The translations under genes and the position numbers were made by a program. From Vanessa cardui (lineage: Eukaryota; Arthropoda; Insecta; Lepidoptera; Nymphalidae): a DNA stretch of 64,000 nt. Every line of letters begins with the position of its first letter. The stretch's first letter is position 1. The notes under the pieces were generated by a model. That model was not told where the DNA came from. It searched no databases and saw nothing but the letters and a program-made list of their open reading frames with translations. The stretch is taken from the NCBI RefSeq assembly GCF_905220365.1, contig NC_061152.1, positions 5,198,248 to 5,262,247 of the forward strand, in the 5' to 3' direction. This document shows, piece by piece, positions 37,601-46,564 of the stretch.

Positions 37601-38171
37601 CGCTCTGGTGCAACGAGCATTCATATCGGCTGTAGTGTTTGGTGAACAGGTGCAAAACAAACCATCATCAACGAATAGCAATCAACAAAGTAATAACAAT
37701 CAATGGAACAATCAACAATATAACGGTAATCAACAAACCACCACAGAACGGAACAGGAATCAACAAACCAATAACAATCAATGGAACAATCAACAATGGA
37801 ACGTTAATCAACAAACTACCACAGAACGAAACAGGAATCAACAAACCAATAACAATCAATGGAACAATCAACAATGGAACGGTAATCAACAAACCACTAC
37901 AGAATGGAACAGGAATCAACAGAATACCGGACAATCAAGTAATAATCGTAGAAACGAACAAAACAACGGTAATATTTATCAATCGAATAACGGTAATCAA
38001 CAAAGTTATCAAAATTCCAACGGACAATATAATAACAAAAGAGGTACGACGATACGAACGGTTTACGACCGACCCGAGAATCATTACAGTGATTACGAGG
38101 ACGATCGTATACCGGATTACCAAGCTGACGGTAATCCGTATTACAATGGTGGTAGAGCGTGGTGGACGTAA
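25634..38171 (+). CDS. snake-like S1A serine protease with Asn/Gln-rich tail (8 coding exons)
   Basis: Predicted secreted trypsin-fold endopeptidase of the extracellular cascade type. Exons: 25634-25700, 27429-28190, 33043-33230, 33584-33687, 35569-35721, 36523-36614, 36905-37065, 37494-38171; 2205 nt, 734 residues, all GT..AG and phase-consistent. Residues 1-19 look like a signal peptide (MLRTVSAIFLIVLISDVRT). Residues about 20-275 lack Cys, are rich in Lys/Arg/Thr/Pro and repeat PFQFD; no clip domain is visible. The linker has EKMCDKY (276-281) and C308, expected to pair with C434. The zymogen boundary is PL|VVGG at 315/316. Catalytic residues are TAAHC His362, YDLAI Asp414 and GDSGGP Ser512. 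Asp506 at the pocket base predicts trypsin-like P1 Arg/Lys specificity. Position 226 is Ala543 rather than Gly, and the usual C-terminal Trp-Ile-Glu helix is not recognisable. Residues about 560-734 are an Asn/Gln-rich tail. Family snake-like is inferred from the linker and VPLVVGG...EFPHMALLGW pattern; the physiological substrate is unknown. Confidence 0.93.
25735..26035 (+). mobile_element. S1 tRNA-derived SINE in protease intron 1
   Basis: Full-length copy, tail ggctgttactttacttttac. Confidence 0.9.
26098..26312 (+). pseudogene. retroelement-associated C-terminal coding relic
   Basis: Open frame with TPWSSNAKSFIKSI and QRFGIAIQRGNADSILATIP, homologous to 9250-9505. Lies in protease intron 1. 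Confidence 0.62.
26313..26660. other. unassigned intron sequence
   Basis: Nothing recognised. Confidence 0.35.
26663..26890 (+). mobile_element. S3 tRNA-derived SINE
   Basis: ctccgtggtcgagtagtgtg head and ccataacacaagtgctta body; tail ttatttattc. Confidence 0.85.
27093..27358 (+). repeat. S1 SINE, old and degraded
   Basis: Retains the head, tctcgtgttcggcggtgaagg and a gcagtgtgaaatattcaggc tail. Confidence 0.75.
28191..29110. other. protease intron 2, first part
   Basis: 28440-28560 holds three ATCGAT sites. 28645-28835 is homologous, inverted, to 51420-51610 (tatgagatcgcacctcggctc) and is probably an old LINE fragment. The rest is unassigned. Confidence 0.45.
29113..29390 (+). repeat. unclassified element
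   Basis: Copy of the 1625-2240 type without a SINE in it: gactagctgtgtccgcgacc ... cactccaattttattg. Confidence 0.72.
29597..29936 (+). mobile_element. hAT-1 MITE
   Basis: Termini CAGCGGCGGATTTA and TAAATCCGCCACTG. The flanking 8 bp are GTAGTGAT (29589-29596) and GTAGTGAC (29937-29944), one mismatch. Confidence 0.88.
30210..30455 (-). repeat. S2 SINE-like repeat
   Basis: Reverse copy, about 85 percent complete. Confidence 0.87.
30560..30870 (+). repeat. GC-rich retroelement-like fragment
   Basis: GC-rich island in AT-rich intron, open in frames on both strands. It shares blocks with 25195-25310. A LINE 5' fragment is my guess. Confidence 0.45.
30943..31440 (+). mobile_element. DNA transposon-like element with AGGGTTCCGTAG ends
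   Basis: Inverted termini AGGGTTCCGTAG (from 30943) and CTACGGAACCCT (to about 31439), about 497 bp, no ORF. The target duplication is unclear. Confidence 0.7.
31445..31915. other. unassigned intron sequence
   Basis: AT-rich; nothing recognised. Confidence 0.35.
31919..32300 (-). mobile_element. S1 SINE inserted in a 1625-type element
   Basis: 31919-31990 is the host fragment (gactagctgttcgtttgaat). 32005-32300 is a reverse S1 SINE. Confidence 0.82.
32735..33010 (-). repeat. S2 SINE-like repeat before protease exon 3
   Basis: Full reverse copy ending 33 bp before exon 3 (33043). Confidence 0.9.
33475..33573 (-). repeat. S2 remnant reaching the acceptor of protease exon 4
   Basis: gtcaccactgcccatagac and gtgcctgtatttacact are S2-derived. 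The remnant ends about 10 bp before exon 4. Confidence 0.65.
33698..33850 (+). mobile_element. Helitron 5' part
   Basis: Begins TCATTACATATTATGAAAC, 11 bp after the exon 4 donor. Confidence 0.7.
33880..34112 (+). mobile_element. S1 tRNA-derived SINE, B box deleted
   Basis: The head is present but the segment with gggttcaaaccc is missing; the tail is complete. Confidence 0.82.
34135..34382 (+). mobile_element. longer Helitron variant, 5' end lost
   Basis: Matches 20330-20612; ends near tgcaaagccggggcggatcc. Confidence 0.6.
34585..34785 (+). mobile_element. MITE-like repeat with AGATTACAATCT units
   Basis: Carries AGATTACAATCT and its reverse complement AGATTGTAATCT several times. The interior gtgaaatatgtttgcaattt is shared with 60975-61145. 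Confidence 0.65.
35006..35166 (+). mobile_element. Helitron 5' part with a 30-bp internal duplication
   Basis: TCATTACTATATGGTATAAAAC start. cttttattttgatgcggttt is repeated about 30 bp apart at 35080-35130. Confidence 0.68.
35185..35427 (+). repeat. LINE 3' end
   Basis: gaaccggtggtagctttact then ttgaataaaattttgatttttg; shared with 62150-62405. Confidence 0.75.
35812..36330 (+). mobile_element. Helitron split by unassigned sequence
   Basis: 35812-35938 and 36186-36330 match the family. 35940-36185 between them is a more GC-rich segment with a TGACGTCA and no supported gene. Confidence 0.5.
36740..36875 (+). repeat. S1 SINE fragments in protease intron 6
   Basis: Collapsed copy: cgcgtgcatcttaacccagg then the tail. 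It ends about 30 bp before exon 7. Confidence 0.65.
37188..37265 (+). repeat. S1 SINE head
   Basis: ggccgagatggtccagtggt to the B-box region, then a short agccagacaagcc tandem. Confidence 0.7.
37692..37925 (+). repeat. 78-bp coding tandem repeat, three copies
   Basis: Units start at 37692, 37770 and 37848, exactly 78 bp apart. Each encodes 26 residues of the form NNNQWNNQQ-[YW]-N-x-NQQTTTE-x-NRNQQT. The third copy ends imperfectly. It forms the core of the protease C-terminal tail. Confidence 0.95.
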
Positions 38172-38197
38172 TATTTGTGTCTGTGTTTGTGTGTGTT

Positions 38198-38203
38198 AAT
38201 AAA
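38198..38203 (+). terminator. polyadenylation signal of the protease gene
   Basis: AATAAA lies 27 nt after the TAA stop (38169-38171), preceded by a GT-rich run. Confidence 0.7.
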
Positions 38204-38497
38204 CGAGACTCAAGTATTGTTTAAAAGACTGTTACGAAATATATGATTCATAACTTTTAAGTTAAAATGTATGTCATAGTATTATAATTGTATTTGTTTA
38301 TATTTCGTTATAATTGTCAAGAGATGTATATTTATTTGGTGGTAAGACTGTACCCACCTAGGTACCACCGCCATTTAATCTCTAGTTCATTCCACGAATA
38401 GAATTACTAGGGAAATAAATACCCTCATTTCATTGGTCAATGCGCGTCTAGAGATGAGACCATTACTGTATGTTTGACATTCCTAACACATGATTAT

Positions 38498-38831
38498 AGT
38501 ACGACACAAGTTAGATGAAGCATCGGTGAATTCAATAAAACCGATTACCGCCGATTTACTCAACCAATAGATATAGCTCCCTACCGCGACATTCGACGCT
38601 ATTCGTCGCTATAGACTCTCGCGTCAGTTCAACCCGAGACAGCGAGTGCGTATAAGTCGACATGTCAGATTGACGAATATATTAGGTCATATGATATTAC
38701 AAGTTATAACGTTTGTGTAAAGATCATATTCACATAAGAAATAAATGTTGATACTTTGGGATAGCCTACTTAATTCGGATGTGATCGGTTTTACGAATTT
38801 TGCCGATGCTACATCCAAGTTTTGTCGTACT
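38498..38831 (+). mobile_element. TA-target MITE, complete
   Basis: AGTACGACACAAGTTAGATG at the left and its inverse ...TTTTGTCGTACT at the right, flanked by AT/AT. Confidence 0.8.
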
Positions 38832-38834
38832 ATA

Positions 38835-40190
38835 CGTTATTTGTATTAACACGTTCGCTGAAATATTTTTCTATTTTTCCATTCCCACTGGATGGGGCGT
38901 TTAAGACCTCGTATGAAAACTACTATAATACCAGTACAAGACTTCCTAGCCCCTGTAATGTTTAGGAATAAAACTCGATGTGGTGTGATGCTGTGATGTG
39001 ATAGATTTTTATTTCTTCAGTGCGGTACACGGTCAAAGAGACCCCGTATTATATAGGCACACGATATCATTTTGTTTTCAATAGTCATCATATAAATATT
39101 TATCAATTTCTTACAATATCGGCGGCAGCTAGGCTGAGCGATAGAATTGTCCTTTTCTGTGTTCGGTGGTACGGGGTGCCTCACGATTAATTAAAATAAC
39201 ACGCGGTATAGCGACAGAAGTTTTATTACGGATTTACAACTTTGTTCTTAAGTAGGTAAACCGACAGCTTCGCCTTGGAGGTGTGGGCTGGTCAGTGACT
39301 CAAACGCAAGTGTCGTTATCCATCCCGCATACTCTCCAACACGACTCTGTCCACGTGACTTTAACATTCCGTGACGTCACCGCGTTTACCCGCTACTATA
39401 ATAATCATATAAGCTTCTCATAATCAAAATGATTGGCTTTCCACGACATATCAAATAGATGTTGCTGCCTTCCCCAACAGAGAAGTCTCTACACATACGA
39501 GGTGGATTAGACCTCGCTCCGCATTAAACGTGTTAACGAATATACACTCGAGGACGGTATCATTTGGGTGATCGTTTCGTGAAATGAAGTTTGGACCACG
39601 AAACAACACTTGATGTGTTCTGAATGTTGAGTCAGTGTTACACGAATACAGAAACTTAATTAGTAGGGTGAATTTGTTGCAACAGTGCCAATATATGTGG
39701 TCGGTACTTACTGTACTTGGCCAAATATTCAGACTGCCTTTCAATATGGATAATTAAATATGATGTGTATTTGTTTGTAAAATAAATAATTATTTTAGCT
39801 GAAATTAAATAATTTTACATGGATTTCAATTGACTTTTTTTTTATATATAGCATGTTCTTCTACAAGGCGTAGCTCTGAAGCTGCTCTTCACTTGAACTG
39901 ACAGATCTGAAGACAGAAATAAAACACATACTACTTTAGTTTCTTAGCGAGTTCATAAGTCAATTCAGCCATATTTCACATTTATTTTATTAATATAATT
40001 GATATTCTTAATAATTTCATAAGTTTTTAATGAATACAGTATAATAATATATTATTTATTTACTGTGTTGATTTAATTTTAAATATCTATGCTCGACGCC
40101 TGATAGAATATAAAAGCTAATTTGCGATCGCAAATAAAAAAACTATTTTTTAATGACAGGCGTTCAGTCACCATAGACTTTTTTATTATA
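38835..40190. other. unassigned intergenic block
   Basis: Higher complexity than its surroundings, with a perfect TGACGTCA at about 39372. A 97-codon minus-strand frame at 39451-39744 has no splice or homology support. Some parts look like an eroded LTR element but I cannot show LTR pairs. Confidence 0.35.
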
Positions 40191-40455
40191 CTAGTGACAC
40201 GCCCAGGCTTTGCACTAGTGCAATGCTGATACTAAATATACTACAGAATGTCTTGTGAAGTTCACTGTTTTTTAAGTGACGATACGTCCCTGTGTTTTAA
40301 ATCTGTAAAATCTGCGAAAATATTCATTTAAATTACACGCTATAATGGATTGCCATGCCATATTGATTTAATTTGATTGCACAATGTATTTAATGTGCCT
40401 AATTAGATAAGGATTGATGGTGTACTGATTAAAAGCGCTTCGAAAATAAGCCATT
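40191..40455 (-). mobile_element. longer Helitron variant
   Basis: CTAG at 40191 on +, then a hairpin-like ggctttgcactagtgc and the variant interior. Confidence 0.72.
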
Positions 40456-40499
40456 ATTTCTCAGTACCACACATTAACTGTTCACTGTGGGTTATGCAT

Positions 40500-40735
40500 A
40501 TAGATCCGAGATGGCGCAGTGGTTTGAACGTTTGCATCTTAACCGATGGTTCCGGGTTCAAACCCAGGCAAGCACTACTGAATTTTCATGTGCTTAATTT
40601 GTGTTTAAAAATTCATTCCATGCTCGGCGGTGAAGGAAAACATCGTGATGAAACCTGCATTGTTCCACCGACCAACATTGGAACAACGTGGTGGAATATG
40701 TTCCAAGCCTTCTCAAAGGAGGCCTTAGCCGTAAC
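40500..40735 (+). mobile_element. S1 tRNA-derived SINE, tail lost
   Basis: Head gagatggcgcagtggtttga, B box gggttcaaaccc. Confidence 0.83.
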
Positions 40736-41003
40736 CGCAAAAAAATGTTTTTATTTACGACATCACTTTGACAACTATTATTATCAATGTTTATTTACTA
40801 TTAAAATAAAAAAATCCAATTTTACTAATTCTTTTAAAAAAATAATTATTTTAATAATTTTCACGGCCGACCCACGAGCATTGAATAAAGGATTTCGACG
40901 AAATCCACTTCCCATTTAAATAAGCCAGATCACGTTTTGTTTCAACATATCATAAACTTTTATATTGAATAAATTTATTACTTAAATAAAATATACATTC
41001 AAA

Positions 41004-41015
41004 ATGGGAAATTGA
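41004..41015 (+). promoter_or_regulatory. three-codon uORF before gene 2
   Basis: ATG GGA AAT TGA with a good insect context (aaaATGG) lies 15 nt before the gene 2 start. Whether it is in the transcript depends on the unknown start site. Confidence 0.4.
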
Positions 41016-41030
41016 AACTAAAACAACACC

Positions 41031-41577
41031 ATGATTTTAAACATTGTTCTCACACTTGGTAAGTTTTATTTATAAGTTTAAGCCATTTAATTTAAGCCAT
41101 TTAATAGCTGTAAATATTTTATATAAATTTAAATATGTAAATATCCTATTGATCCTATTTAATTTACTTGGTGATAGGGCTTTGTGCAAGCCCGTTTGGG
41201 TAGGTACCACCCACTCATCAGTTATTCTACCGCCAAATAACAGTACTCAGTATTGTTGCCAGTGTAACTACAGCCACAAGGGCCATAACATCTAGTTCAA
41301 AAGGTTGGTGGCACATTGACGATGTAAGGAATAGTTACTATTTCTTACAGCGTCATTGTCTGTGGGTGATGGTGACCACTTACCATCCGGTGGCCCATAT
41401 GCTCGTCCGCCAACCTATACCATAAAAAAAATCCTACTTCTTGGTTTATCAATTTGAGACGGTTTGGATCTACTTCCACCACGTTGGTCCAATTACCATC
41501 GTGAGGAAACCGACAAATGTAGGTTTCCTCGCGATGTTCTTCATTAAGCACGAAATGAATTATATCATCATCATCAT

Positions 41578-41609
<32 letters not shown>

Positions 41610-44600
41610 GCCCGTTTTTGTCCACTGCTGGACTTAGGCCTCTCCCAGTGCACGCCACTGTGGACTTCCTCCGGCTACTCGCATCCAGCTCCTGCCTGCC
41701 GCCTTGCATGCATTATATACAAATCAAGTATATAGAAATTAAAATGAATGGATTCATAATGATTTTTTTTCCTTTCAGTCTTCTTTTCAAATCACCAGTT
41801 AATAGAAGGTCACTTTGATAATACGGATTCGGCAAAATATAAACAGGATTTAATTGAAATAATAAAAGCCTTGAATTACGTAGAGACGGATAAAAATGAA
41901 GTTAAAATTATCAGAGACACACACAAAGGTACTTATAAGTTCAATCTGTATATATGTCGCAGTCATCTGGTAGAATCTGCTATTTGATTGTATGTCTAGC
42001 GCGTTATTTAATTAAATGACTAAATGAGTACTCGTCAAGTTGTTTAACGTAACGTTCAACGTCATAACTAAACGCCATTTAGCTTAGTCGTTGAATGGGA
42101 TGTAGCTGACTTTGTAATGTTTGGTTAGGTACGTTAGGTTGGGGTATATGTCAGTCACCTCATCGTGGGTAACGGGAGCTTGAGTCGGTCACCGATAAGA
42201 CTCGGGCGGTGGGATACCGCGAGGGGTACCTAGGGTCTGATCAAAATAATCAAGGTCATAGACAAACATATAATCGTCTATACAATATTACTTTTACTGA
42301 TTAACAATTTACGAAATTTAGACAATTCTGACGAATTATCCGATGGCGAAAAGGAAAAGAAATTACAAGAAATATTACAGTTGCTGAAGAGGAATTACAA
42401 TGGCAAGAAGCATTACGACGACTTACTGAAGAATCCGGTACATTCTGGTGCCAGACTTTATTTTATAAAGAATCCAGATGTACTGGACGAATACAGAAAT
42501 TATTTGAAAAGGAAAAAGATGTGAGTACATTTTGACCAAAAATACTAGAGATGAAACGGTTATCGGTAACTATCCGGTATTCGGCCAGATAGCTACAATT
42601 AGGCCGGATATCTATCCGGTCAAATAAAAAATATTTGTAAGCAATTATTTGCTTCATTTAGTTAGTCGGAAAGAATTGAAATTTCGGAAATATTGCAATA
42701 AGGGGTAATTATGGTAAATAAATACTAATTTCTCTGCATTGAGAGGTAGCGAGCGGTTGGGTTTCTCTTCATAAATAAGGCCAGCCTCAGAAAAAAGTCT
42801 CGCTTTTTCCAAATAACCGATATCCGGCCACATGGTCGGCCGAATATCCGGTATCCGGTTTCCGACCAAACTGCTAGCCATTTCATCTCTAAAAAATACT
42901 TAATGTAAAACTAATTTGGATCGTTTGTGTAACGGACATTAAATATCGGTGTTGATATCCGATTTCATATGCCCTGTCTTTGTTTAACTTAATATTTTAC
43001 GATATGTGAGAAAGAGATGGAACTGATGTGATATCGAAATCGGCTTAACATTCGCTTCATCTCTTTCTCACAGATGAGTTACTGCAAAGTTAAAGAGAGA
43101 TAGGGTAAAGTTTCACGAGCTTAATGTTATCGTACTTTGACGTACTAAAATGATATTCATAGTTGTTTAGATGCGGTAATAACGGTTACTCGTAATCATC
43201 AAAATCTTATTTTCCGATGAAATCCGATTTTATATAACTTTAGATTTACCGGGCACATGCCTAGTATAAACTACCCACACATCGTATATTCTACCTCTAT
43301 ACAGCAATATTCAGTATTGTTTTGATCCGGTATGAAGGCTGACTGATCAGCGCAGTGGCGGATTTACCAATAGGCTAAGTAGGCTGTAGACCAGGGCGGC
43401 AGATTTAGAGGGGTGGCAAATTTTGCCCAAATTTGTTATTATCTTATAGAAATTAAAAAAAAACTTATACTTATACAACACATTTCGGCCGTAATCCGTA
43501 TACTCGTCACTACATAGCGGGTTGGAAAAATAATCTAGTAACTGACAAAAATATCACTTAGTTTATAATCATACTAATAACGGGAAAAAAACCGATGTAA
43601 TGAGGACGATAGAACACAAATCATAAATGTTGCAAAAAAAAAGGGGGCGGCAAAAATTGAATAGCCAACTAGCCTACTAGCGGCAGATTTGTAAATCCGC
43701 CACTAGATCAGCGCAACTACAGATATATTATACCTGTAGCTGCGTTCGTTCATAGTTCCCAAGGTTTATATTGTCGATGTAAGAAATGATTAATATACAG
43801 AGCCCTTGTCTATGGGTGGACTTGATTACTTACCATCACGTGACCCGTATCCCAATATATGCCTGAAAGTATGTTTTATCTATTCTTATAAAACAACATT
43901 AACAAAATTTCGCGAGTAAGGTCGTTTTATTGAGCAGACACTCGCTAAGGAAGGAATTTTGGAATTTCTGCCCTAAGGCTTGGAATAAGGGTTGAAATTT
44001 GAATGGAAGTCCCTCATAATTTCTTCTTCTATAATATCATTGACAGGCAGCGACCACTTACCATCAAATCTAAAGTTGTTAATATCATATAAAAACATGT
44101 ACATATAAATATACATCTTCTTTGTGTCCACAGTCTTCCTTTAAACTCTGAAGAAGTTGATTTTAATGGAGATGATCGTGAAGAGTCGAAGGAATCAAAA
44201 AGGCGTTCACAATTTAGAACAGGTATAAGTATAGTTTACCCAAAAGTTTCCATTTGCCGTATTAGATACCTAACACGTCACAATGTGTGACGTAACACGA
44301 AGAACTACGAAATCTTAAATAACTAGATATGTGTTTTTAAATATATTTAATAAATTAAATTAAGATAAAGATACTTGGTGGTAGGGCTTTGTGCAAGCCC
44401 GTCTGGGTAGGTACCAACCACTCATCAGTTATTCTACCGCCAAATAACAGTAGTCAGTATTGCTGTGTTCCGGTTTGAAGGGTGAGTGAGCCAGTGTAAC
44501 TACAGGCACAAGGGACATAACATCTTAGTTCCCAAGGTTGGTGGCACATTGACGATGTAAGGAATAGTTAATATTTCTTACAGCGTCATTGTCTATGGGT

Positions 44601-45334
44601 GATGGTGACCACTTACCATCAGCGGGCCCATATGCTCGTCCGCCAACCTACACCATAAAAAAATAATAGATGTTAACATGTTAATAACAGATTTTATTAA
44701 AGCATCAACTGAGCTATCAGAAGCAAATGATTTTGACAGAGCTGAGTCACTAGAATACAAAGAACCAATAAATGAAACACCACTTGAAACCACTCAAACG
44801 CTCCTATCTGATTATGCTCAAGAAAAACAACCTCTAATCGATGATGATACAGTGCAAATACAACCAGAGAAAATCGATTTAAAAGACGTTGTCAAAGAAA
44901 TACTATCCAAAACAAATGACGAAACAAATATATTTCCCGAAGAGCACAACAGTAGAGCGAAAAATGACAATAGTTTCGTCAGAAGAGAGAAGATCGATTG
45001 GGTCGATTCGAATGAGAAAATCGATAAAGATATATCGATAAAACAAGTTCAAATCGAGAAACCGTATAAAGCTCCGAAAAAGAAAGAGAAGAAACACAAA
45101 AAGTCAGACGATAGGAGAGAGAAGAGAATATACGATGAACCTGTAATAGAAAGGGACGATAGGAGAGAGAAAAGAATATACGATAAGCCTGTAATAGAAA
45201 GAGATGACAATTACAAGCGTCAGCCTAAATTTAATTATAGAAAACCTAAAATCGATAGCAAGAGAGACTATTTCAGCTACGGCAGAACTTCCATACCGTT
45301 TATCGGTAAGAAGGGTATTTATGACGATAAATAA
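41031..45334 (+). CDS. predicted secreted, highly charged protein of unknown function (5 exons)
   Basis: Not recognised. Exons 41031-41058, 41779-41928, 42322-42520, 44134-44222, 44691-45334; 1110 nt, 369 residues, each junction GT..AG and in phase. The first ~20 residues (MILNIVLTLVFFSNHQLIEG) form a plausible signal peptide. The rest has no Cys I can see and is dominated by Lys, Asp, Glu and Asn, so it is probably largely disordered. The central part (exon 3) has mixed hydrophobic/charged stretches such as KKLQEILQLLKRNY that could be helical. Near the C terminus a 16-residue unit beginning DDRREKRIYD is tandemly duplicated, followed by a basic/aromatic end (YFSYGRTSIPFIGKKGIYDDK region). 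The intron between exons 3 and 4 carries two hAT MITEs, and a SINE lies 30 bp before exon 5. A role as a structural, matrix or secretion-associated protein is only a guess. Confidence 0.85.
41164..41430 (+). repeat. S2 SINE-like repeat in gene 2 intron 1
   Basis: Nearly complete, with a deletion near 41258. Confidence 0.87.
41560..41712 (-). repeat. (CAT)n run and LINE-like tail
   Basis: (ATC)n at 41563-41608 is followed by ccactgctggacttaggcct and ggctactcgcatccagctcc, a tail type common in Lepidoptera. Confidence 0.65.
42546..42891 (+). mobile_element. hAT-2 MITE, complete, 25 bp after a donor site
   Basis: Termini TAGAGATGAAAC and TTTCATCTCTA, 346 bp. A perfect 8-bp duplication AAAAATAC lies at 42538-42545 and 42892-42899. 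The interior repeats TATCCGG / CCGGATA motifs near both ends. Confidence 0.88.
43250..43870 (+). repeat. S2 SINE-like repeat split by a hAT-1 MITE
   Basis: 43255-43352 and 43706-43870 are diverged halves of one S2 copy. Confidence 0.72.
43353..43705 (+). mobile_element. hAT-1 MITE, complete
   Basis: 353 bp, termini CAGTGGCGGATTTA and TAAATCCGCCACTA. A perfect 8-bp duplication GATCAGCG lies at 43345-43352 and 43706-43713. Confidence 0.93.
44371..44661 (+). repeat. S2 SINE-like repeat, full length, before gene 2 exon 5
   Basis: The best full-length example of the family. It ends 30 bp before exon 5 (44691). Confidence 0.92.
45107..45202 (+). repeat. 48-bp coding tandem duplication in gene 2
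   Basis: Units begin at 45107 and 45155. Each encodes DDRREKRIYD-[EK]-PVIER; the two copies differ by one residue. Confidence 0.9.
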
Positions 45335-45367
45335 TTCAACTAAATCTTGTTTCATTTTATATTCTAA

Positions 45368-45919
45368 CTAGTAACCAACCCCTGTTTCACACGGATGCAA
45401 TGCTGATACTAAATATACTACAGAATTTGTTTATTTATGACATCACATTACAAACTTCTAAAATTATCAATGTTTCTTTACTATATTGTCCATGTTTTAT
45501 ATACAAAAACCTTCCTCTCGAATCACTCCATCTATTAAAAAAAACTGCACCAAAATCCGATGCGTAATTTTGAAGATCTAAGCATACATACTTGGTGGTA
45601 GGGCTTAGTGCAAGCCCTTCTGGGTAGGTACCACCCACTCATCGGTTATTCTACCGCCAAATAACAGTACTCAGTATTGTTGTGTTCCGGTTTGAAGGGT
45701 GAGTGGAGCCAGTATAACTACAGGCACAAATGAGATAACATCTTAGTTTTCAAAGTTGGTGGCACATTGACGATGTAAGGAATAATTAATATTTCTTAAA
45801 GCGTCATTGTCTATGGGTGATGGTTACCACTCACCATCAGGTGGCCCATATGCTCGTCCGCCAACCTATATCATAAAAAAAAACATACCTAAGCGACTTT
45901 GTTTTATACTATGTTATGA
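45368..45919 (-). mobile_element. Helitron split by an S2 repeat
   Basis: 45368-45589 and 45889-45919 are Helitron, with CTAG and GA ends on the plus strand. It starts 34 bp after the gene 2 stop codon. Confidence 0.82.
45590..45883 (+). mobile_element. S2 SINE-like repeat nested in a Helitron
   Basis: Near full length. Flanks are CATACAT (45583-45589) and CATACCT (45884-45890), a likely imperfect target duplication. Confidence 0.88.
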
Positions 45920-46289
45920 AGAAGAATTTTAATAAACCCCTGAAAATACTTTTAGTGATAATAATTATATATACATTAAATGCCGCATATAAGTAACATA
46001 TCGGCAAATGATGAATGGCGTTGACATCGAAAAAAATGTACGTAGCTAATTTCGTTTGGAAATCGTTTGGGAAATTGAGATACAAGTGTAGGAAATTGAA
46101 TTTCTGAAAAAATAATTTATGAATTAATCTTTAAATGAATTTTGTTGGATGACGCGACAGGGTGCGATAACTTTAACCAAAATGTAGATTTCCAACGAAT
46201 TTCACGATAGCTACGGTTGAAACTTACCAAAGGTATACCATACTACTATAGTAGTATAGTATACTTATATAATAAGGCCTCAAAAATGT

Positions 46290-46560
46290 AAACATTCACA
46301 ACTTAAGAATTAACAACATTAAATGCTTAAATATATATATACAAATATTAACTAAAACTAGTTACTGTATAAATCTTGACCGCAGGAATGGTGGCAAGAA
46401 TGCTAGCAGCATTTCCCCGTTGAATCGCAATTCCGATCCTCTGGGCATAAAACGAACCAGCCCTCCTGTCACCAGTGGAGGCAATGAGGCGAGGTGTTAT
46501 ACTTTTGATGAAGCCGTTTGCACCACTACTCCAAGGGTCAAGCGTTTCGACAGCAATGGA
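46290..46560 (-). pseudogene. retroelement-associated C-terminal coding relic
   Basis: Reverse copy of 9250-9505. Confidence 0.6.
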
Positions 46561-46564
46561 ACAA

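Noticed and set aside
37692..37925. CRISPR-like array from regularly spaced repeats
   Set aside because: Exact 78-bp in-frame coding repeat of a eukaryotic gene with no spacers.
37668..37934. Minus-strand frame rich in Ile/Val/Leu opposite the protease tail
   Set aside because: It is the antisense shadow of the Asn/Gln-rich 78-bp repeat.
39451..39744. 97-codon minus-strand frame between genes 1 and 2
   Set aside because: No splice sites, signal or recognised motif; may be chance or an eroded element.
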